Shown piece after piece: positions 13,152-26,385 of a stretch of DNA of 64,000 nucleotides. Made by a program: the position numbers and the translations under genes. The notes under the pieces were generated by a model. That model made no database searches and was not told the origin of the DNA. It was given only the letters and a program-made list of their open reading frames with translations. How positions within the stretch are numbered: the first letter of the stretch is position 1; each line of letters starts with the position of its first letter. This DNA comes from Nautilus pompilius (Eukaryota; Mollusca; Cephalopoda; Nautilida; Nautilidae), in assembly GCA_018389105.1 (NCBI GenBank), contig JACATO010000592.1, forward strand, positions 248,001 to 312,000, given 5' to 3'.

Positions 13152-16100
13152 ACCAATTTCAACATGGAATGGTTATGCTTGCTGTTGCACTTATTCCACA
13201 TCAGAAGCTACAGAGACCTGAGAAATTTCTTTTATTTGGACAGCTTGCTCTGATTATTAGCACGTTTTTATTAGTGTTCTGTTTTGGAGAGTGTCTCCCT
13301 TTTTAAGATATCTTTTTATAATTTAAAAAATATTTTCTAAAGAAAATACTATAAATTCAGACCATAAACTTCAAGCAAATTTGATTTGTTGCTGTTGATG
13401 TTCATAACAGTGCAGTGTTGACTTTTACTTTCCCTTTTTTAAAATATTTATTAGTCTTTTCTTTGATGGTGAAATTTTGCTTGAAAGAGATTATAAGTTT
13501 ATAAATAACCAATGTTTTGGTAATTTACTGTTATTGATTTACACATCTGTGTTAAAAAAAAAATCTTTGGTAAATAAAATGGACAGAAAATGTTTGTTGT
13601 TAGGGCTTCAGCAAATAAAATATAGTAAAATGTAAAGTGAAAACAGCTGCTGGCTCTGCAGGAGGATGCAGATAATAATTAAAGCTGAGCTGGCTTTCTG
13701 ATTTCCTTATGTTCTATTCATATCTCTCTCCATGGATACATGTATAGTATTTGGATATGCTTCTTTGATAATCTAATCTGTCTTCATTGTCAAGATAACT
13801 AATTACACAATTGAAACAGTAGTAAAAAAAGTGACTGGTTTAATTTAAGCAATCAGTTAACCATTTCTTTAGCCATGACTATAACATGTATAAATCTTTT
13901 ATCTTTAAACTGTGATGTTGACCTTTCATGGGTCCTAGTTTCAATTCTCCCCTCGCAAAATCAACCAAATAAATGCATGTCATGATTTCGAAAAGCATCT
14001 TCTAGTCTAGATTGGGTAGGAGTGAGTTTACTCTGGGAAAAAATGGAGTAATCAGGACTGAGAAAATGTTATTGATTTTTGGCTGTTCATTGACCAACTC
14101 GACTATTGGTTCTGGTTAGTTTCACTGCAAAGGAATACTTGAGAAAGGGTATTGATGAATCCATTCTTGTGACTAACATGAAATAGATCCATAATTAGTG
14201 TAAGATATTTAAAAAAAAAATTATTGTTATGAATCTCCTTCAGCTACCAGTATCCTCCCTAACTTGTCACTAAATGGCTATCTTTCAGTCTCTCCATTTT
14301 AGTGAAATGATTTTTGGTTTGCTTTGATCTCGAAAGCCATTTTCTTATGCCACAATATAAAAGTTTATGCTCTTATTAAGCACCTGAATTGGTGAAGCTG
14401 GAGACGATCCCTGCTGAAGAATGAGATCTAACACTGTATTCAGGATGCCCAATAATTAACCTGGCTGGTGGGCTAACATTGCTACATGAATAATGACGAG
14501 CTGGTGGTCCTTTTTCAGTTTCTTTCTTTATTCTCAAAGAAGATGAGCAATTAGTGGGCAATTTTAACACTCCTGGTCAAAACTTTAAAATCTTTTTTAC
14601 GGGAGCCGTTACTCTGTTGCTTGTTAAACAATTTTTTTTATTAGACCTAAAGGTTTTTTTTTATATTTTAATAGTAAATGTTAGTAGTATTGTTGATGTT
14701 AAAGCATGACCGTATTGAATGAATTATGAATAATTTAGTTAATAAGCTAGTTTCGCTTCTGTTTGACCCTTTTGCTATCAGTTTATAGAATAAATGAGAC
14801 CTGGCAGTCTTGCAGTTTCCATCATCGGCAATACCAGGGAAGTAATCGTTTTTTCAAATGTAAATTTATTATTGTTCTGATAATGGATGCTGATATTAAA
14901 TTAAAGAAAACAAGTGAATTACAGTTTACCTTGTCTAAAAATATACATATACTAAACAAAATGCAACTGTTGAATGTGGCTAAAAGACTTAAATTTCATA
15001 TTCTAGGAGTAAAAAAAATGGAGTGAACATATAAAAGAAAAACTCTAGCAGCACTAAAATTATGTAGTAAATTCTTTTTTATTATTATTATCATTTTTAA
15101 TGAGGTTATGTCTGTTAAAAATGTGGTGCTGTTACTCTTAACATCTGCTTGTATAACTGTAATTTACCAAAATATTTATTACTAGAGTTTTGGTAAAATT
15201 ATCAAATACAAGAAGGCACGAATAATATACATACCTTAAGGGAACAACAGATTTTCGCAGAGGTGATCTAAATGTGTGCATTTGGTGATGTAATTGCATG
15301 ATGCATAACGGTCTTTGTTGGTTTTTGCAGTATGGATGTCAAAAAGAAAAAGAAAAACATGTCAGTGTAAAGAATCAGATCCTTTGGGAAACAGATGAAG
15401 TTCTTATTTTCATATGTGCAAACTGACCAAATTGAGGCTGGAATCTAGAGCTCTTTGTGATGGGTAACTGGTGAAGATAATCATGAGTGACCTTAGATTG
15501 GTATGCACATGTACATAGCTGGGGAACCTCCCCTGACAACCATATTTCACAGTAAATGATGTTTGTGTAGAGCACCAAAGTTTAGAGTTTATTTATTAGA
15601 CTAAGACTTGCTGAGGAAGCATTCATTATAAGGCAACTTATTGGTTTTAATATCCTTCTTGAACCTGGCCAAGTGAACAATGAAAAGTCATTTTATTTGG
15701 TGATAAGTCTGGAATCCTGCTGCAACATAATGTGCTGATGATCAGATCAGAGTTTGTTTTTTTTGAAGGTGTTTGGGAGTTTTCTACAAAACCATAATAT
15801 AGCGAGTGAGGTATGGAGCATAGAGACTTGAACTAGTCAAATAGAATATGACCTGACAGAACAGTGATGAATTTTTTGTAAAGTGACTGTCTGGAGACAT
15901 GGATCTTAGACCACCAGTGTCTTCTGACCTGACCTACTCTCAGGTTGATCAAGCTGAATGATTGGCCCTCAAACTTTTGTACCAGTAGAGTAACGGCTAT
16001 GCAATGACATACATGCATGACTAGTGCATTTTTAAAAATTTTTTTTACATAGAAGTATCTGAATTTTAATTTCAGACCGACAAAGGAGTAGAAATGTTTA

Positions 16101-16749
16101 TAGGCCTGAAGAATACAAAAACATGTTTTAAAAACTCTTTAAAATAGAATGGACAAGAGACCACATTTTAAGAGATAGTGCTCTCTATACAAGGAAATTC
16201 ACCTGTTACTATATTCAATCATTGTGTGGTAATTTAAATTCTAAATTTAAATTTAAAATTTTGATTTTAATAAAACTTACTTTATATATATATTGTTCTT
16301 TTAAAGTCAGTAATAATTTTAATGAATATAAATTCCATTTATGTGGATGCATTTTTAGAATTGCATCTTTCATCTTAAAACAAATTCAGGTGTTTGCACT
16401 CTCAACACTTTGTGGAAAAAATTCCCTAACCTGCAATTTTTCTGTATTATTATTCTTATAAAATATTTTTTCCAAAATATCCAGCTGCTAAAAATGCCTA
16501 CAAAGATAAAAGTAAAATAGTGCATAGAAATCAAATTTATCTGACTTTTTAAGCCTTAAAAATAAAAAAAAAAAAAGAACACCATTTTTAAAGGTCTGCC
16601 ACATTACCAAGTCTTCTGAAGAAAGGGGTTTATTTCTTCACAAATGGGTCGACTTTGATATCTGTTTCCAGCATTCGGAAACAATAAGATTTCAGAATCC
16701 TGAATAAAAGATGGAGAAGAACATCAAAATCCAGAGATTCCTAACACGA

Positions 16750-16769
16750 CTTGTCATCTCGATGACAAG
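16750..16769. repeat. perfect 8-bp stem, 4-nt loop palindrome
   Basis: CTTGTCAT, loop CTCG, then ATGACAAG. It is short enough to be chance in 64 kb, and no transcription context is visible. Confidence 0.6.
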
Positions 16770-19092
16770 CATGATCAGAAGTGAGTAGACATTTTACTTA
16801 TTTATTAGATTGCTGTTGAAATATTGAATTCTTTATCTAAACTGAATAACACTTGTCATTTTGGATTTAGATATATACACTGCATTAATCATATCAGTAG
16901 TGCTTGCGCTTCATGAGAGACTGAGTTCTGGACTATTCAACCGCTTATGGAGATTTCGAAGGTGTCAGAGCGCTGTGGCTTGTGCGATTTAAAGTGTTAT
17001 TGTGATGTCATCTTCTCTGAAAGTAAAGGCTGGCTGATGACAGGCGAGTGAATGTTGGTGAGAACTCGAATGAAATAGTCTAAGAGAAAGTGACATCCTG
17101 TTTATCCTTTTTTTTCCTTCACTGGTTTTCTTCTTTCCTCCCCCTCTCTGTCATCATAGGATTAGAAAATGAATTGCATTTGAACTTTTACCATTTTTTT
17201 TTTTCATTTACTGCAGCACATTCACTGATTTTTGCTGCTTTTCCCCCCTCCTATTCTAAAGAAAACAATCAAATGGAAAAGAAAAATGTAATGAACGAAT
17301 TATAAATTCTTCAGAATTTCGAAGTGTTGCACAATGGCTGGGTTTGAAAATTGCAATAAAACACGGTGGAGTCCAAAAAACCCTAACCCTAACCTCCCCA
17401 GCTTTTACTGAAATTATCATTTAACTTTATTAAAATATTTGTCAGTGAATTAGTTATGCTTTATAATTGACTGTCCATTTACCTGCAGACCAGCTTTACA
17501 CTGATTTCTTACTCTTTTGGTCTGAGATTTGAAACGTTAATTGCTTTTTTTAGAAAAAGAATAAAGCTTTTACTAAAATTACATTATTGAACTTCATCAA
17601 AAAGTGATGACAAATGAGATGATTGAAAAATGGGGGGGGTTAAAGAGAAAAAAAGAGTAAATCACTTGATATAACTTTTAAAAGAAAGTAGCATATAATA
17701 AAATTATTTGAAAAATTTGTGAAACTCTTTTATGGGGGGAAAAATATTTTCATGTAAAATTATGATTTCATTGGTCCTGCCATTTTATTTTCACTTCGCT
17801 AGAGAACTTGATGGTTTGTTTGTTTGTTTGTGTGTGAGAGAGAGAGAGATATTTGCTGTGTATATCAAAAGTGTGATCGTGTAAAGGTGATGTAAGTAAG
17901 CCAGGGTGGTAAATCGTTTGTGACCGATCTAAGTGTAAGTGACAGATGAAAAATTTGGAATTATAGCTGAATCTGGTCAGCTGATGGGTTAAACAAGATA
18001 ATGAGGGAGGACCAAGAGAAGAAAGTTTGCCTAGTGACAGGAGATAACTGGAAGACTCCATGTATAGATAAATTGAATCACTTGTTTATGGTGAAAAATG
18101 ATGCGGCTGACGTGTAATGATGGTTATGATTTAAGAGGATTTTGTCGTTGTTCTTTTATGAAAAAGGTAAATATGTCACCCATTCACTTTCACTCTGATA
18201 GCACCATTATCGTTGTCGTCGTTTTATTGGGTACTTTCTTAACTATTTCGAGTCACCCCATTCTACAGAGGAAAAAGCAAACTATGTAAATGTGCATATT
18301 AACAATGCATCTCATGTAATTTTTTAAAACCGTTTTTAAAAAAAAGTAAAATAATTAAAACAACAAATGAAGTTAACTTGCACAAGTTGAGCATTTACCA
18401 TGGGCTATTGCAAGTCATGTGTAGAGATAGCAAGCAGATCAATAAAGCCTTGATTTCCATTTAGATTTCTCTTGTAAAGGGAGATAACTTGGTTAGAGGT
18501 TTAGGAAAATATGTTGCTGTGCCACCAAGACTGGCTGGTGTGGCATAAATAAGGAAAAACTGAAATGCTATAAAGAGGGCTGAATTTCCAGTTACTGTTA
18601 CAGTTGTATTCAGTTATTTCATATGGAATATTAATGAATTTGTCACTTATTTATTTTCCTAACTAGAAAACTAAATAGTTTGAAAACAATATCTTAAAAT
18701 TCAGAAAAAAAAAAAAAATTCTTTTATGGTCTGCTTATTTATTTTAGTGTGGTGTATACATTAGTGACTACTCAATTGTAATATCCCATTTTCCATATAT
18801 AATTGATAAATAACATGCATATTTACTTGATGTACTGTATACTAGCTTCTGGCTGTTAGGAAAATATATATACAGTGGAACATTTGGACATCAGTGGAAC
18901 TAGGCCAATGGTGTTTTGATTTCTGAGGTGTGATGCTTTCATCATTTTACAGAAATTAAAAACACTATAAATATAGAATCAACACAATTTATGGGAATAA
19001 TCCATGAGTTACAGATATCCAGAATGTACTTAAACACAAGTAATGGACAAGTTCAATGTTGAATGCACTGATTGAGTGCAATTAACAGTATA

Positions 19093-20000
19093 TCACTGAC
19101 TCAGATTAACCTGGAATGATGACATGAAGTTGAATAATTGTTTGTTCTTCTGAAAGGTGAAGTTTTTGATGTCCTTGGCTCATTTCAAGATGTTGCTGGT
19201 GTTGAAGTTCTGAATTTCTGATTTAGCATCCTCATCTAGATCATCAGCATCAAGTTGTTTTTCTCTTTCTGGATTCTGGTTGGCTGTGATGAAATTACTG
19301 CTCTCAGTTGATACTCCACAGCAGACATATGCTCTTGAAGATCCAGTAAGCAAATCAAGACTCAATATTTTCAGGCTTGTAGTCATCATCATCATCATCA
19401 TCATCATTAGAAGCACTTCTTGATGGTAGATGATGTGGTTTTGTTGGAAGAAACATTGATCCATTGGATGTTATAGTGGAGCTGTTGGCTGAGGAGGATC
19501 ATCAATTCAGGTGTGACATCTTTTGCAGTAGAGTATCTTGATTATGCTGTAGTTCATTGGTTGCATGTATTTTTTTGGAGACAGGACTAATCTTATTCAA
19601 TGTCAGGTAATTCTACTTCATCTTCCAATTCCCAAATGCTTATTGATGATTTTATGGTTCATGTAGCCTAAAGAATAACTTTCTGATTCTGGCAAGTGCA
19701 TTTATTTATCAATAGCTTAAACAGTCATTTTTCAAATAATTTGCATTGAAACCTTATTTGTTCTCCAGGTGACTGTATTCAGGATAAGGAAATATCTTGG
19801 GTGCTTACGTTTTCCAAGATTTCCTTTTATGTTGCTGGTACTAAAAAGCTGATCCTGCACCAATGTAGTCATCATTTTTGTAGGCAAGGATGACATCAGG
19901 AAAGGCTTGGAAAAATCAACCTGTCTTGTAGACATATATAATTGGCTCATTCTTCAAGCAGAGCAGGAAAGTTAGATTTCTAATCTTTCATGAAATTCTC
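19093..20000 (-). pseudogene. decayed intronless coding sequence, acidic run plus helix-like segment
   Basis: Protein-like sequence continues on the minus strand through several frames. Reading from about 20000 downwards: AFPDVILAYKNDDYIGAGSA and APKIFPYPEYSHLEN; then WELEDEVELPDIE; then SPVSKKIHATNELQHNQDT; then an Asn/Ser-rich stretch; an eight-Asp run from the (GAT)n tract at 19383-19407 followed by YKPENIES; then, one frame over, LQEHMSAVEYQLRAVISSQ, which looks helical; then QLDADDLDEDAKSEIQNF; and finally IKNFTFQKNKQLFNFMSS to a stop at 19093-19095. At least three frame changes and several internal stops are present, so it is dead. The lack of introns suggests a processed copy or a transposon gene. 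A TIR-like start (CAGTGGAACATTTGG) at 18872, about 220 bp beyond the stop, leaves a pogo/Tigger-type element possible. I do not recognise the protein. Confidence 0.5.
19383..19407. repeat. (ATC)n trinucleotide tract inside the decayed gene
   Basis: On the minus strand it reads as GAT codons and gives the Asp run described for the pseudogene. Confidence 0.9.
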
Positions 20001-20729
20001 AGGGACACTGTGGGAACTTCTCTTTTCCTTTCTTTTTCTTTGTCCGCCTTTCAAAAGCATTTAAAAATTACATGCAAACACCTAGGTATGCGAGTTTGTT
20101 ATATCATGGAGTTTCTGACTGCACAGCAACCAAATTTTTAGGCAGTGAACCAGGTGTCAAGCAATATTCAAGAAGACTCAGACAACTTGCACCCAGAAAA
20201 TCTTGCTAGAATTCTTTTTTTTTTTTTAGATGTGGGAGGAAAATGGAACATGGAAACGATAATCACACATGACTGGCTAGTGAAGAAAATATGCCAGGGA
20301 AGTATGCCAATCTATGGCAGTCCAGTTACCTACTTTTGGCCCACAGGCCACCTGGAACATTCAAAATAGCTCACCATTCCAAAGTTTTTCTTTTCATTTT
20401 ACATTGGGTTTATTTGTGCAGACATTGTGTACTTTGTAGACAAAAACAAATTTGGGAAAAAAATAGTATGTCGATTTATTTTATTTTAAAATTTTAAAAT
20501 TTTACTGTTTTTTTTTTTGAAACAAATTTATATTAGATTAGTAGTTATAAACAGAAAAATAAAAAAAAAATGTTTGTATTTATAATTATAAGGTATGGAG
20601 AAAAGAATTTTGGAATGGTATCTGCCTTTGACATCTAAATTTTTCATAGAAATTGTTTATAATCTTAAGATAAAATATGCAAATATTAAACTACAAGTTT
20701 TGACTCGATGCTTTCTATGGCATCAATCA
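20001..20729. other. noncoding stretch between pseudogene and LINE relic
   Basis: Low-complexity AAAATTTT runs lie around 20485-20500, and there is a T10 tract at 20509-20518. A 74-codon plus-strand frame at 20145-20369 has no recognisable feature. Confidence 0.4.
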
Positions 20730-20935
20730 TCGTTCTCTCCAGAGCACGGTCTGATTTAAAGTGTTTTAATGGTGGTTGTCAAGTAGTAGAATTGAATAAA
20801 TTGCCAGCAGTATTTGTTGATAGTGATAGTGTAAACCATTTTAAAACCAAATTGATAGGCATTTCTTTTCCCTGGTTGCCTTGTATAAGCCATGATGGCT
20901 CCCTGTCTGCCTCATTGTAGAAACTAAACTAATTA
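20730..20935 (+). mobile_element. LINE 3'-end relic, copy 2
   Basis: Translation gives CQVVELNKLPAVFVDSDSVN followed by HFKTKL. It carries the hallmarks V-V-x-x-(W)N-x-L-P and D-S-V-N-x-F-K-x-x-L of the C-terminus of CR1/Jockey-like reverse transcriptases. A frame change then separates it from the ending LYKP-stop shared with the copy at 5065-5225. The 3' noncoding part matches that copy as well (GATGGCTCCCTG... TGTAG-AAACTAAACT). It is 5'-truncated and dead. Confidence 0.65.
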
Positions 20936-22169
20936 TTTGAGGTGGAAATCAAAATGTTAAGTAATGTTGATGATACAGGCTGCTTTCATCTGTGTTTGTG
21001 TGTGTGTATGTGTACATGTAAAGAGAGAGAAAAAATAAGATAAAGGGTAAATTAAGGGGGGGATAGAATTAAAATGTAACTGTGTTTTTTTTTTTGTTGT
21101 TGCCAAAAAGTCATTATTATAGAAAAGAATAATTGATAATGTGTACTGTCAGCAGAAAAAAAGACACTTCAACTTTAGGCTGCATGGACCAGAAAATCAT
21201 CAGTAATCATTTTGGAATTAGAAGCTGAAGTAGAATTACCTACCATTGAATAAAATTAGTCAAATCTCCAAAAAACTATGTTACATATATATTTTTTTTC
21301 TTTTGAGTATTAAAATCGTACCTGACATGGACATGCTAATTTATTGTTATGGCTGCAATTTTGGTGTATCTTTCAGCAAATCAGCTATTCTTTTTTGGGT
21401 TTTATGGCATATCTCTTCTGAAAGAAAGTTAAACTAAAGTATTTACTAAGCAACAACAACAAATAGTTTATTAACATTGTATGTCACAAGAAATTTAAGA
21501 TGAATTACCTAACTTGATCTGGATTTAGGACCATGCCATCACAAGCTGCTGTGATGTACTGAGTAGTTGTAGTTGACAGGGAAATATGAAATGCAAAACA
21601 TTTCACAAGAAAGTAACAAGTTGATTGGCAGTAATTTTTTTAACTAGTAAGCAGATGCGGTATTTAACAGTAAAAGAGAAAGCAGATTAATATTTAAACA
21701 TCTCCAACAATAGTAGGGGAGGCTACCAGGGCTAAGTTGTTACAGCAGAAGTAATATCGAATTGAACACATTGATGAGCTACAATCACAGTTTAAAGCAC
21801 GTGCCATTTATTAACAACTAGCTTCATTGGCCTCCTTTAATGTTGACTAAAACAATACTTGCTACCAAGAAGAATTGTTCAGAATAATAGTACCAAAGAC
21901 TGAATAAGTTAAGTAATAGGCGAAATTACTCCCCCACCCCAAAAATAGTAGTCTGAGGTGGAAAAATGTATTTTTATTGCAAATTAAACAAACGACCTTT
22001 TATTTGTTAGTCTCTTTCTGTTATAGTTTCATGTTAGTTTGACAGTGATATTTTGCTCTGTAGGCAAGGAAAAAGCAAATTTTTAACCTTAATAAGAAAA
22101 GAAAAGAAAAATGTTAATTAGTAAACAACTAATTTAAAAGGCAGGAAATAAAGATACTGGCCTATTTTA

Positions 22170-22200
<31 letters not shown>

Positions 22201-23042
22201 CAACTCAGACAACTTAGTGTTTACTTGTTTGTTTATTTAAATATTCAAGATTGCAAAGAGGAATTATTTTACCATTCCTTCATTTTCTCTCCTTTAAACC
22301 AGCACGTCAACTGTTTTTCAGATTTCCCAAAATTTAACCAGCATCACCATAAATGGTATCTGACTTGGTTTTGAATGAATGTCCCTGGGATTAGTTTCAA
22401 AATTCAAAATTAAAGAAAAAACTTTAAAAAAAAATTTTTTTTTCTAAGTATTAAAAATTTTCTTCTTTTATTCTAAGATAAGTTTTAAAAAAATGAAGAT
22501 AAAATCAAAAAAAATAAAAGAAGTTATCTAATTTTGTTATTCAGATGAACAATTAAAATTAACAAATGGAATACTCTTGTTTGTTTTATTTGGAACTGAA
22601 TGTAAGATGTCTGGATAAACTGCACTGCAGTGCATTAGTGAGATTGTGTTTTGATTACTTTCAATAATTTTGAGTTGCTTCATGAAAATTATTTCTGTCG
22701 TGGCTCTTTTCGTTCATTCATTCTTTATCTGTCTTTTTCTCATCTCGGTTTATTGATGGTGAAACTGTGTACCATATAAATGAGCAGCATCTGCAAAAAA
22801 TAGAGATGTCAAGGATGCAGATGGATTGATGATCTGTGCTGACAATGACCAACCTGACAGATTGTATTCACTGGTTGGTGCCTGTGTTTGTATCTCTACT
22901 GAAGCAGAAGTGTAGTAAAAGATGAACAAACCAAAATCTATTATGCTCTGCATTGAGAAAGGATTCTGTAAAGCAAAACCTGTCAAATACCTGAAATTGG
23001 TTGGCAAAGTACAATACAAAATGTAAGGTGAAGGATGTTTAG
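20936..23042. other. AT-rich noncoding stretch
   Basis: An (ATG)10 microsatellite is listed separately, and self-complementary A/T blocks lie around 22420-22450. No gene recognised. Confidence 0.5.
22171..22200. repeat. (ATG)10 microsatellite
   Basis: Ten perfect ATG units. The Met-run reading frame starting here is an artefact of the repeat. Confidence 0.95.
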
Positions 23043-23213
23043 CAAACTAATCTGGCATTAGAGAGAGACAACTTTAGTCTTTACTCAGTAGAACCTGTTT
23101 TGCAAGATCATCTCTTCAGTGATCAAAAAGAAACTTCTCAAAGAAGTCTTTCATTAGCAATACTTCATAAAACTTACTTTCCTGCAACTATGAAGTTCTG
23201 TTTCTCAGAGCAG
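23043..23213 (+). other. candidate internal exon, weak
   Basis: There are 57 codons open between TTTAG (ending 23042) and a consensus 5' splice donor CAG/GTGAGTG at 23211-23217. The translation includes VEPVLQDHLFSDQKETSQRS and ILHKTYFPATMKFCF. The acceptor has a poor pyrimidine tract and I do not recognise the peptide, so it could easily be chance. Confidence 0.18.
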
Positions 23214-23219
23214 GTGAGT

Positions 23220-26200
23220 GCTCATTTAAGGAACTGATTCACCTCTGCTTTGATTTCTTAATTGAAAGTTTTTTTTGTTTTTTTTTTTTTTGTTTTTTCA
23301 CAGTCATAATTTAGATTTATATAGATAGCAAAAAGGTTCTTCTTGTATAAAAGTGAGTTTGAGTTTTTATTAAGTAGTTATTCATCTCAGTGTTTGTGTG
23401 AATTTTTCCATTTCTAAATTATCGTGATTTATATTTTTCAATGAGAAATAACTATAACAGAAACTCACTTATCTGGCATCTGTTCTGCTGACACTCTGGG
23501 TTATCTGACTGGCTTCTGCCAGTCATGCATGCACGGAGCAGCGCTGGCGCTGCGGCATGTATTTAACCCACAGAAGACGCCCTTCCATTTCAGTTAAGGG
23601 TAGGGGGCATATCCAGGGGACAGTTAAGCACTTTACAGAGCTTTTCCAACATGGAGTCCCTGAGCAGCTAGAAAAAAAAAAGAGAAAAGACTGGCTGTAT
23701 TTCTCAGAAACAAATGGGGATGCGGAGATGACCTGGTGAGATTGGTTAACTTTTAAAAATTAAATTTTATATGTATTTTTCGCTGTGTTTAAAATATTCC
23801 CCTATTTTTTTTTTGGATGGATTTCATGAAATATCAGGACTAGACTAGAAATGCCTTAGAACTTGAGGTTAATTACGAGTTAATTTCTGCTTGCACTTTA
23901 TTAATTCACCCTGACCTCTGTCGTGTTGTTTCAGTATTGACCATACAGGTATTCTTTGAGTAACTGATTGTATATTTATTTTTAAACAATTTACTATTAT
24001 ATCTCTTCTTCTTAAGCTTTGTGCTAATGGATATTCTTAACATTGTTGATTTTATGCACCACTTATGAAGACAATATCGAGCCATTATCCTGGCTACCTA
24101 CAAATCTGAATTAAAGTGCTTAGTGAATTGTAGGAAAGGATTCTTTCGTTCGTTCTTTATTTCCTTTTGCCATAGTTAAATAGATACTGGCAGCTTAAAC
24201 CCGGGTGCTTATAAATGAGAAGATTTTAGATAAATTGAAATATCTGCATAGCACAAAAAAAAAGGGGGGGGGTGAGTTTTTAAATTGTTTTAGGTGGAGG
24301 GTTAAAGAAATTTCAGCTACAACCAAGAAAGGGCTGGACCTTAAAAAGTCAGACAGTCATGAGAATATGCCAGTGGGAAAAAAAAGGCAACACTTCTGTA
24401 CTGTCTGTCTACTTAATAAAAAGATTTCTTCATTAGTGTCTGACAAAAGGAACAACCATCTTTACATTAAAAGTGGAAAGAAAGGTGATTTCTAAAAGTG
24501 TCCCTTTTGGTTATTTATGGCAGTTTGACCATTGAAGTAGATGAGTTTTTATCCATTCTTCTTTCGTTACTCCTCATTGCTTAAACAGGTGGGGTGTGGA
24601 AGGGGAACTAAGGCCAAGACCTGTACAGACACTGTTTTGTTTGTGAGAGCAGCTCGGATGTTTTAAAGCCAGTGATATATGTGAGCTTTCATTCTTTAAT
24701 AGGCCAAGAAAATAGCTTTTGCTTTTATAATTACTTTTGTTTTCTCTGTATGAACATTTATTCTTGACATTCTGCATGGGGATAGTGAAATAAAATTTTA
24801 TCGAAAACAACATACTGGGAGACACAGTTTAATATACATAAGTTAAGTGTTTTTGAGGAATTTTACTTAGGATTCAGTGAATGTTTTAGCGGCAATCCAT
24901 TTAACACTACTCAGAACCTCAGCTTACTTAGTCTTCCTGTGCCTGGAAATTATGTTTCTTGGAGAAAGCTTTTACTGGTTAAAAGAAAAGAAAATTGTTG
25001 GACAATTTCTTTCCTCCATTCTTTTCTTGTCTTTTGGAGATCATTCATTTAACCTTTCCTTCTTTGCCACCACATTAGACGAGGGTCTATATGCACTTCC
25101 TGCTTGTGTGAGTAAATAATGGCATATTTTTAGCCTCAGAGAAGAACAGTTTCAGGCCTTGTCACTTCGCATATTGTTTCTCGTTTCTTTGTACAGCAAG
25201 AATTTTAAAGTAATAGACTCCACACTTAGATCAGTTAAAAGATCTTAATTTATGGACTTAATCAATCAACAATGAAGCCTCAGTCTGCTTAGGCACTTCT
25301 TAACTATTGCAGACATTGTTTATATAGTATATCTGTTGTGCAAATGTGTCTCTAGTTTCCTCTCTCTTTATCATCTGAATAAAAAAAGCAGCAACAAAGG
25401 TCACTTTATATAAGATTTTCATTAATCTGAAGAGATAACCCTTTATATGTGGGTGTGTGTGTGTGTGTGTGTGTGTACTGACGCCTTGGAGTTTCCTTTG
25501 CTTTATGAGCTAAATTTAGCATGTAGATTTAAAGAATATATATATATATCTGGTGGCCATGATGATGATAATTCTGTATGACAAAAGCTTAAAAATCATT
25601 TTATTTAATTTTTTTAACATTTTTAACATGTATAGATTTTCTAACAGTCATATGCTTACAACGTTTAAACTATATGTACCAAGATTGATTAATGTACAAA
25701 ATATGGGACATTTCATCAGTCAGACTGCTAGTGTATGTTAAAGTAAGATTATGATAGCATTAATGGCATTGTATACTTCCTGAACTATTCAGAAAAGTCT
25801 CTCAATTTTTCACTGCACATTATTCAAATATTTTAGTATATCTACTTACAACCTTTAGCATTGTTGACATATTTCAAACAAAATTTAAATATTTTAATGT
25901 TTATAATTAAAAGATTTTTAAATTACAGAATCCATTATATGCTAAGACTGTACATGAAATTATTGGCTTCACAAGCTGTGGCATGTACACTTGGTTGGTT
26001 GGTGTGAAAAGAGAATCACATTATTAATTAAAATTTTTTCTAATGAGGAGACAGGAAGTTGTAGTATTTTTGACTATAGCAGATGGAGAGAGGAGTTATA
26101 CTTTACATAGCAGGCAGTAAATTAGATTTTCAAAACTTAATATCACCATGTAAGGCATCCTTTAACAGCAAAAGAGTAAAACCATCTTATTTGAATAAAC

Positions 26201-26308
26201 ACACACACACACAATGTTCTGTAGAAATGTTGTTATCAAATGTTTTGTAAGTTTCTTTTTGAAAAAAAAAATCTTACATGCAAGAATGATAGATATGTTG
26301 ATATATAT
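23220..26308. other. AT-rich noncoding stretch
   Basis: Contains poly-T (about 23266-23291), a G7 run near 24266 and (GT)n at 25453-25476. A 96-codon frame at 24205-24495 is Lys-rich and not recognisable. No RNA gene seen. Confidence 0.5.
25453..25476. repeat. (GT)n microsatellite
   Basis: Twelve GT units. Confidence 0.9.
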
Positions 26309-26385
26309 CTGAGATGTTCAAATGAAACCTGGCTGGATACCATTATGTTGCTGCTGCTGACTGGAGTTTTTTTTAACATCTCTAG
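26309..26385. mobile_element. short palindromic hairpin element, copy 1
   Basis: The left arm CTGAGATGTTCAAATGAAAC and its continuation CTGGCTGGATACC pair imperfectly with the right arm, which ends TGACTGGAGTTT...AACATCTCTAG. The unit is about 77 bp with a GCTGCTGCTG-containing loop. Three more copies with the same arm consensus (TGTTCAAATGAAACCTGGC) occur at 27530, 35881 and 47934. It is best explained as a foldback or MITE family; the coding potential is nil. Confidence 0.65.

Larger units (their letters stand above)
10911..18870. other. AT-rich noncoding stretch with scattered complex patches
   Basis: No gene recognised. Patches of more complex sequence occur at about 11500-11720, 13640-13720, 14370-14580 and 16900-17060. 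A (TG)n microsatellite is listed separately. A stem-loop with 8-bp arms lies at 16750-16769, and a 2.5-unit CCCTAA run at 17379-17393. AAGGGAGATAAC at 18478 and GGAGATAAC at 18042 match a motif I remember as frequent in molluscs. Confidence 0.5.

Noticed and set aside
17379-17393. CCCTAACCCTAACC resembling telomere repeats
   Set aside because: There are only about 2.5 units; a similar short CCCTAACCCT at 48437 suggests chance. It is not an interstitial telomere array.
22171-22374. Open frame starting with ten Met codons
   Set aside because: It begins in an (ATG)10 microsatellite, and the rest has no protein-like signal.
24205-24495. 96-codon Lys-rich frame
   Set aside because: It contains A9 and G7 runs and no recognisable motif; likely a chance frame.
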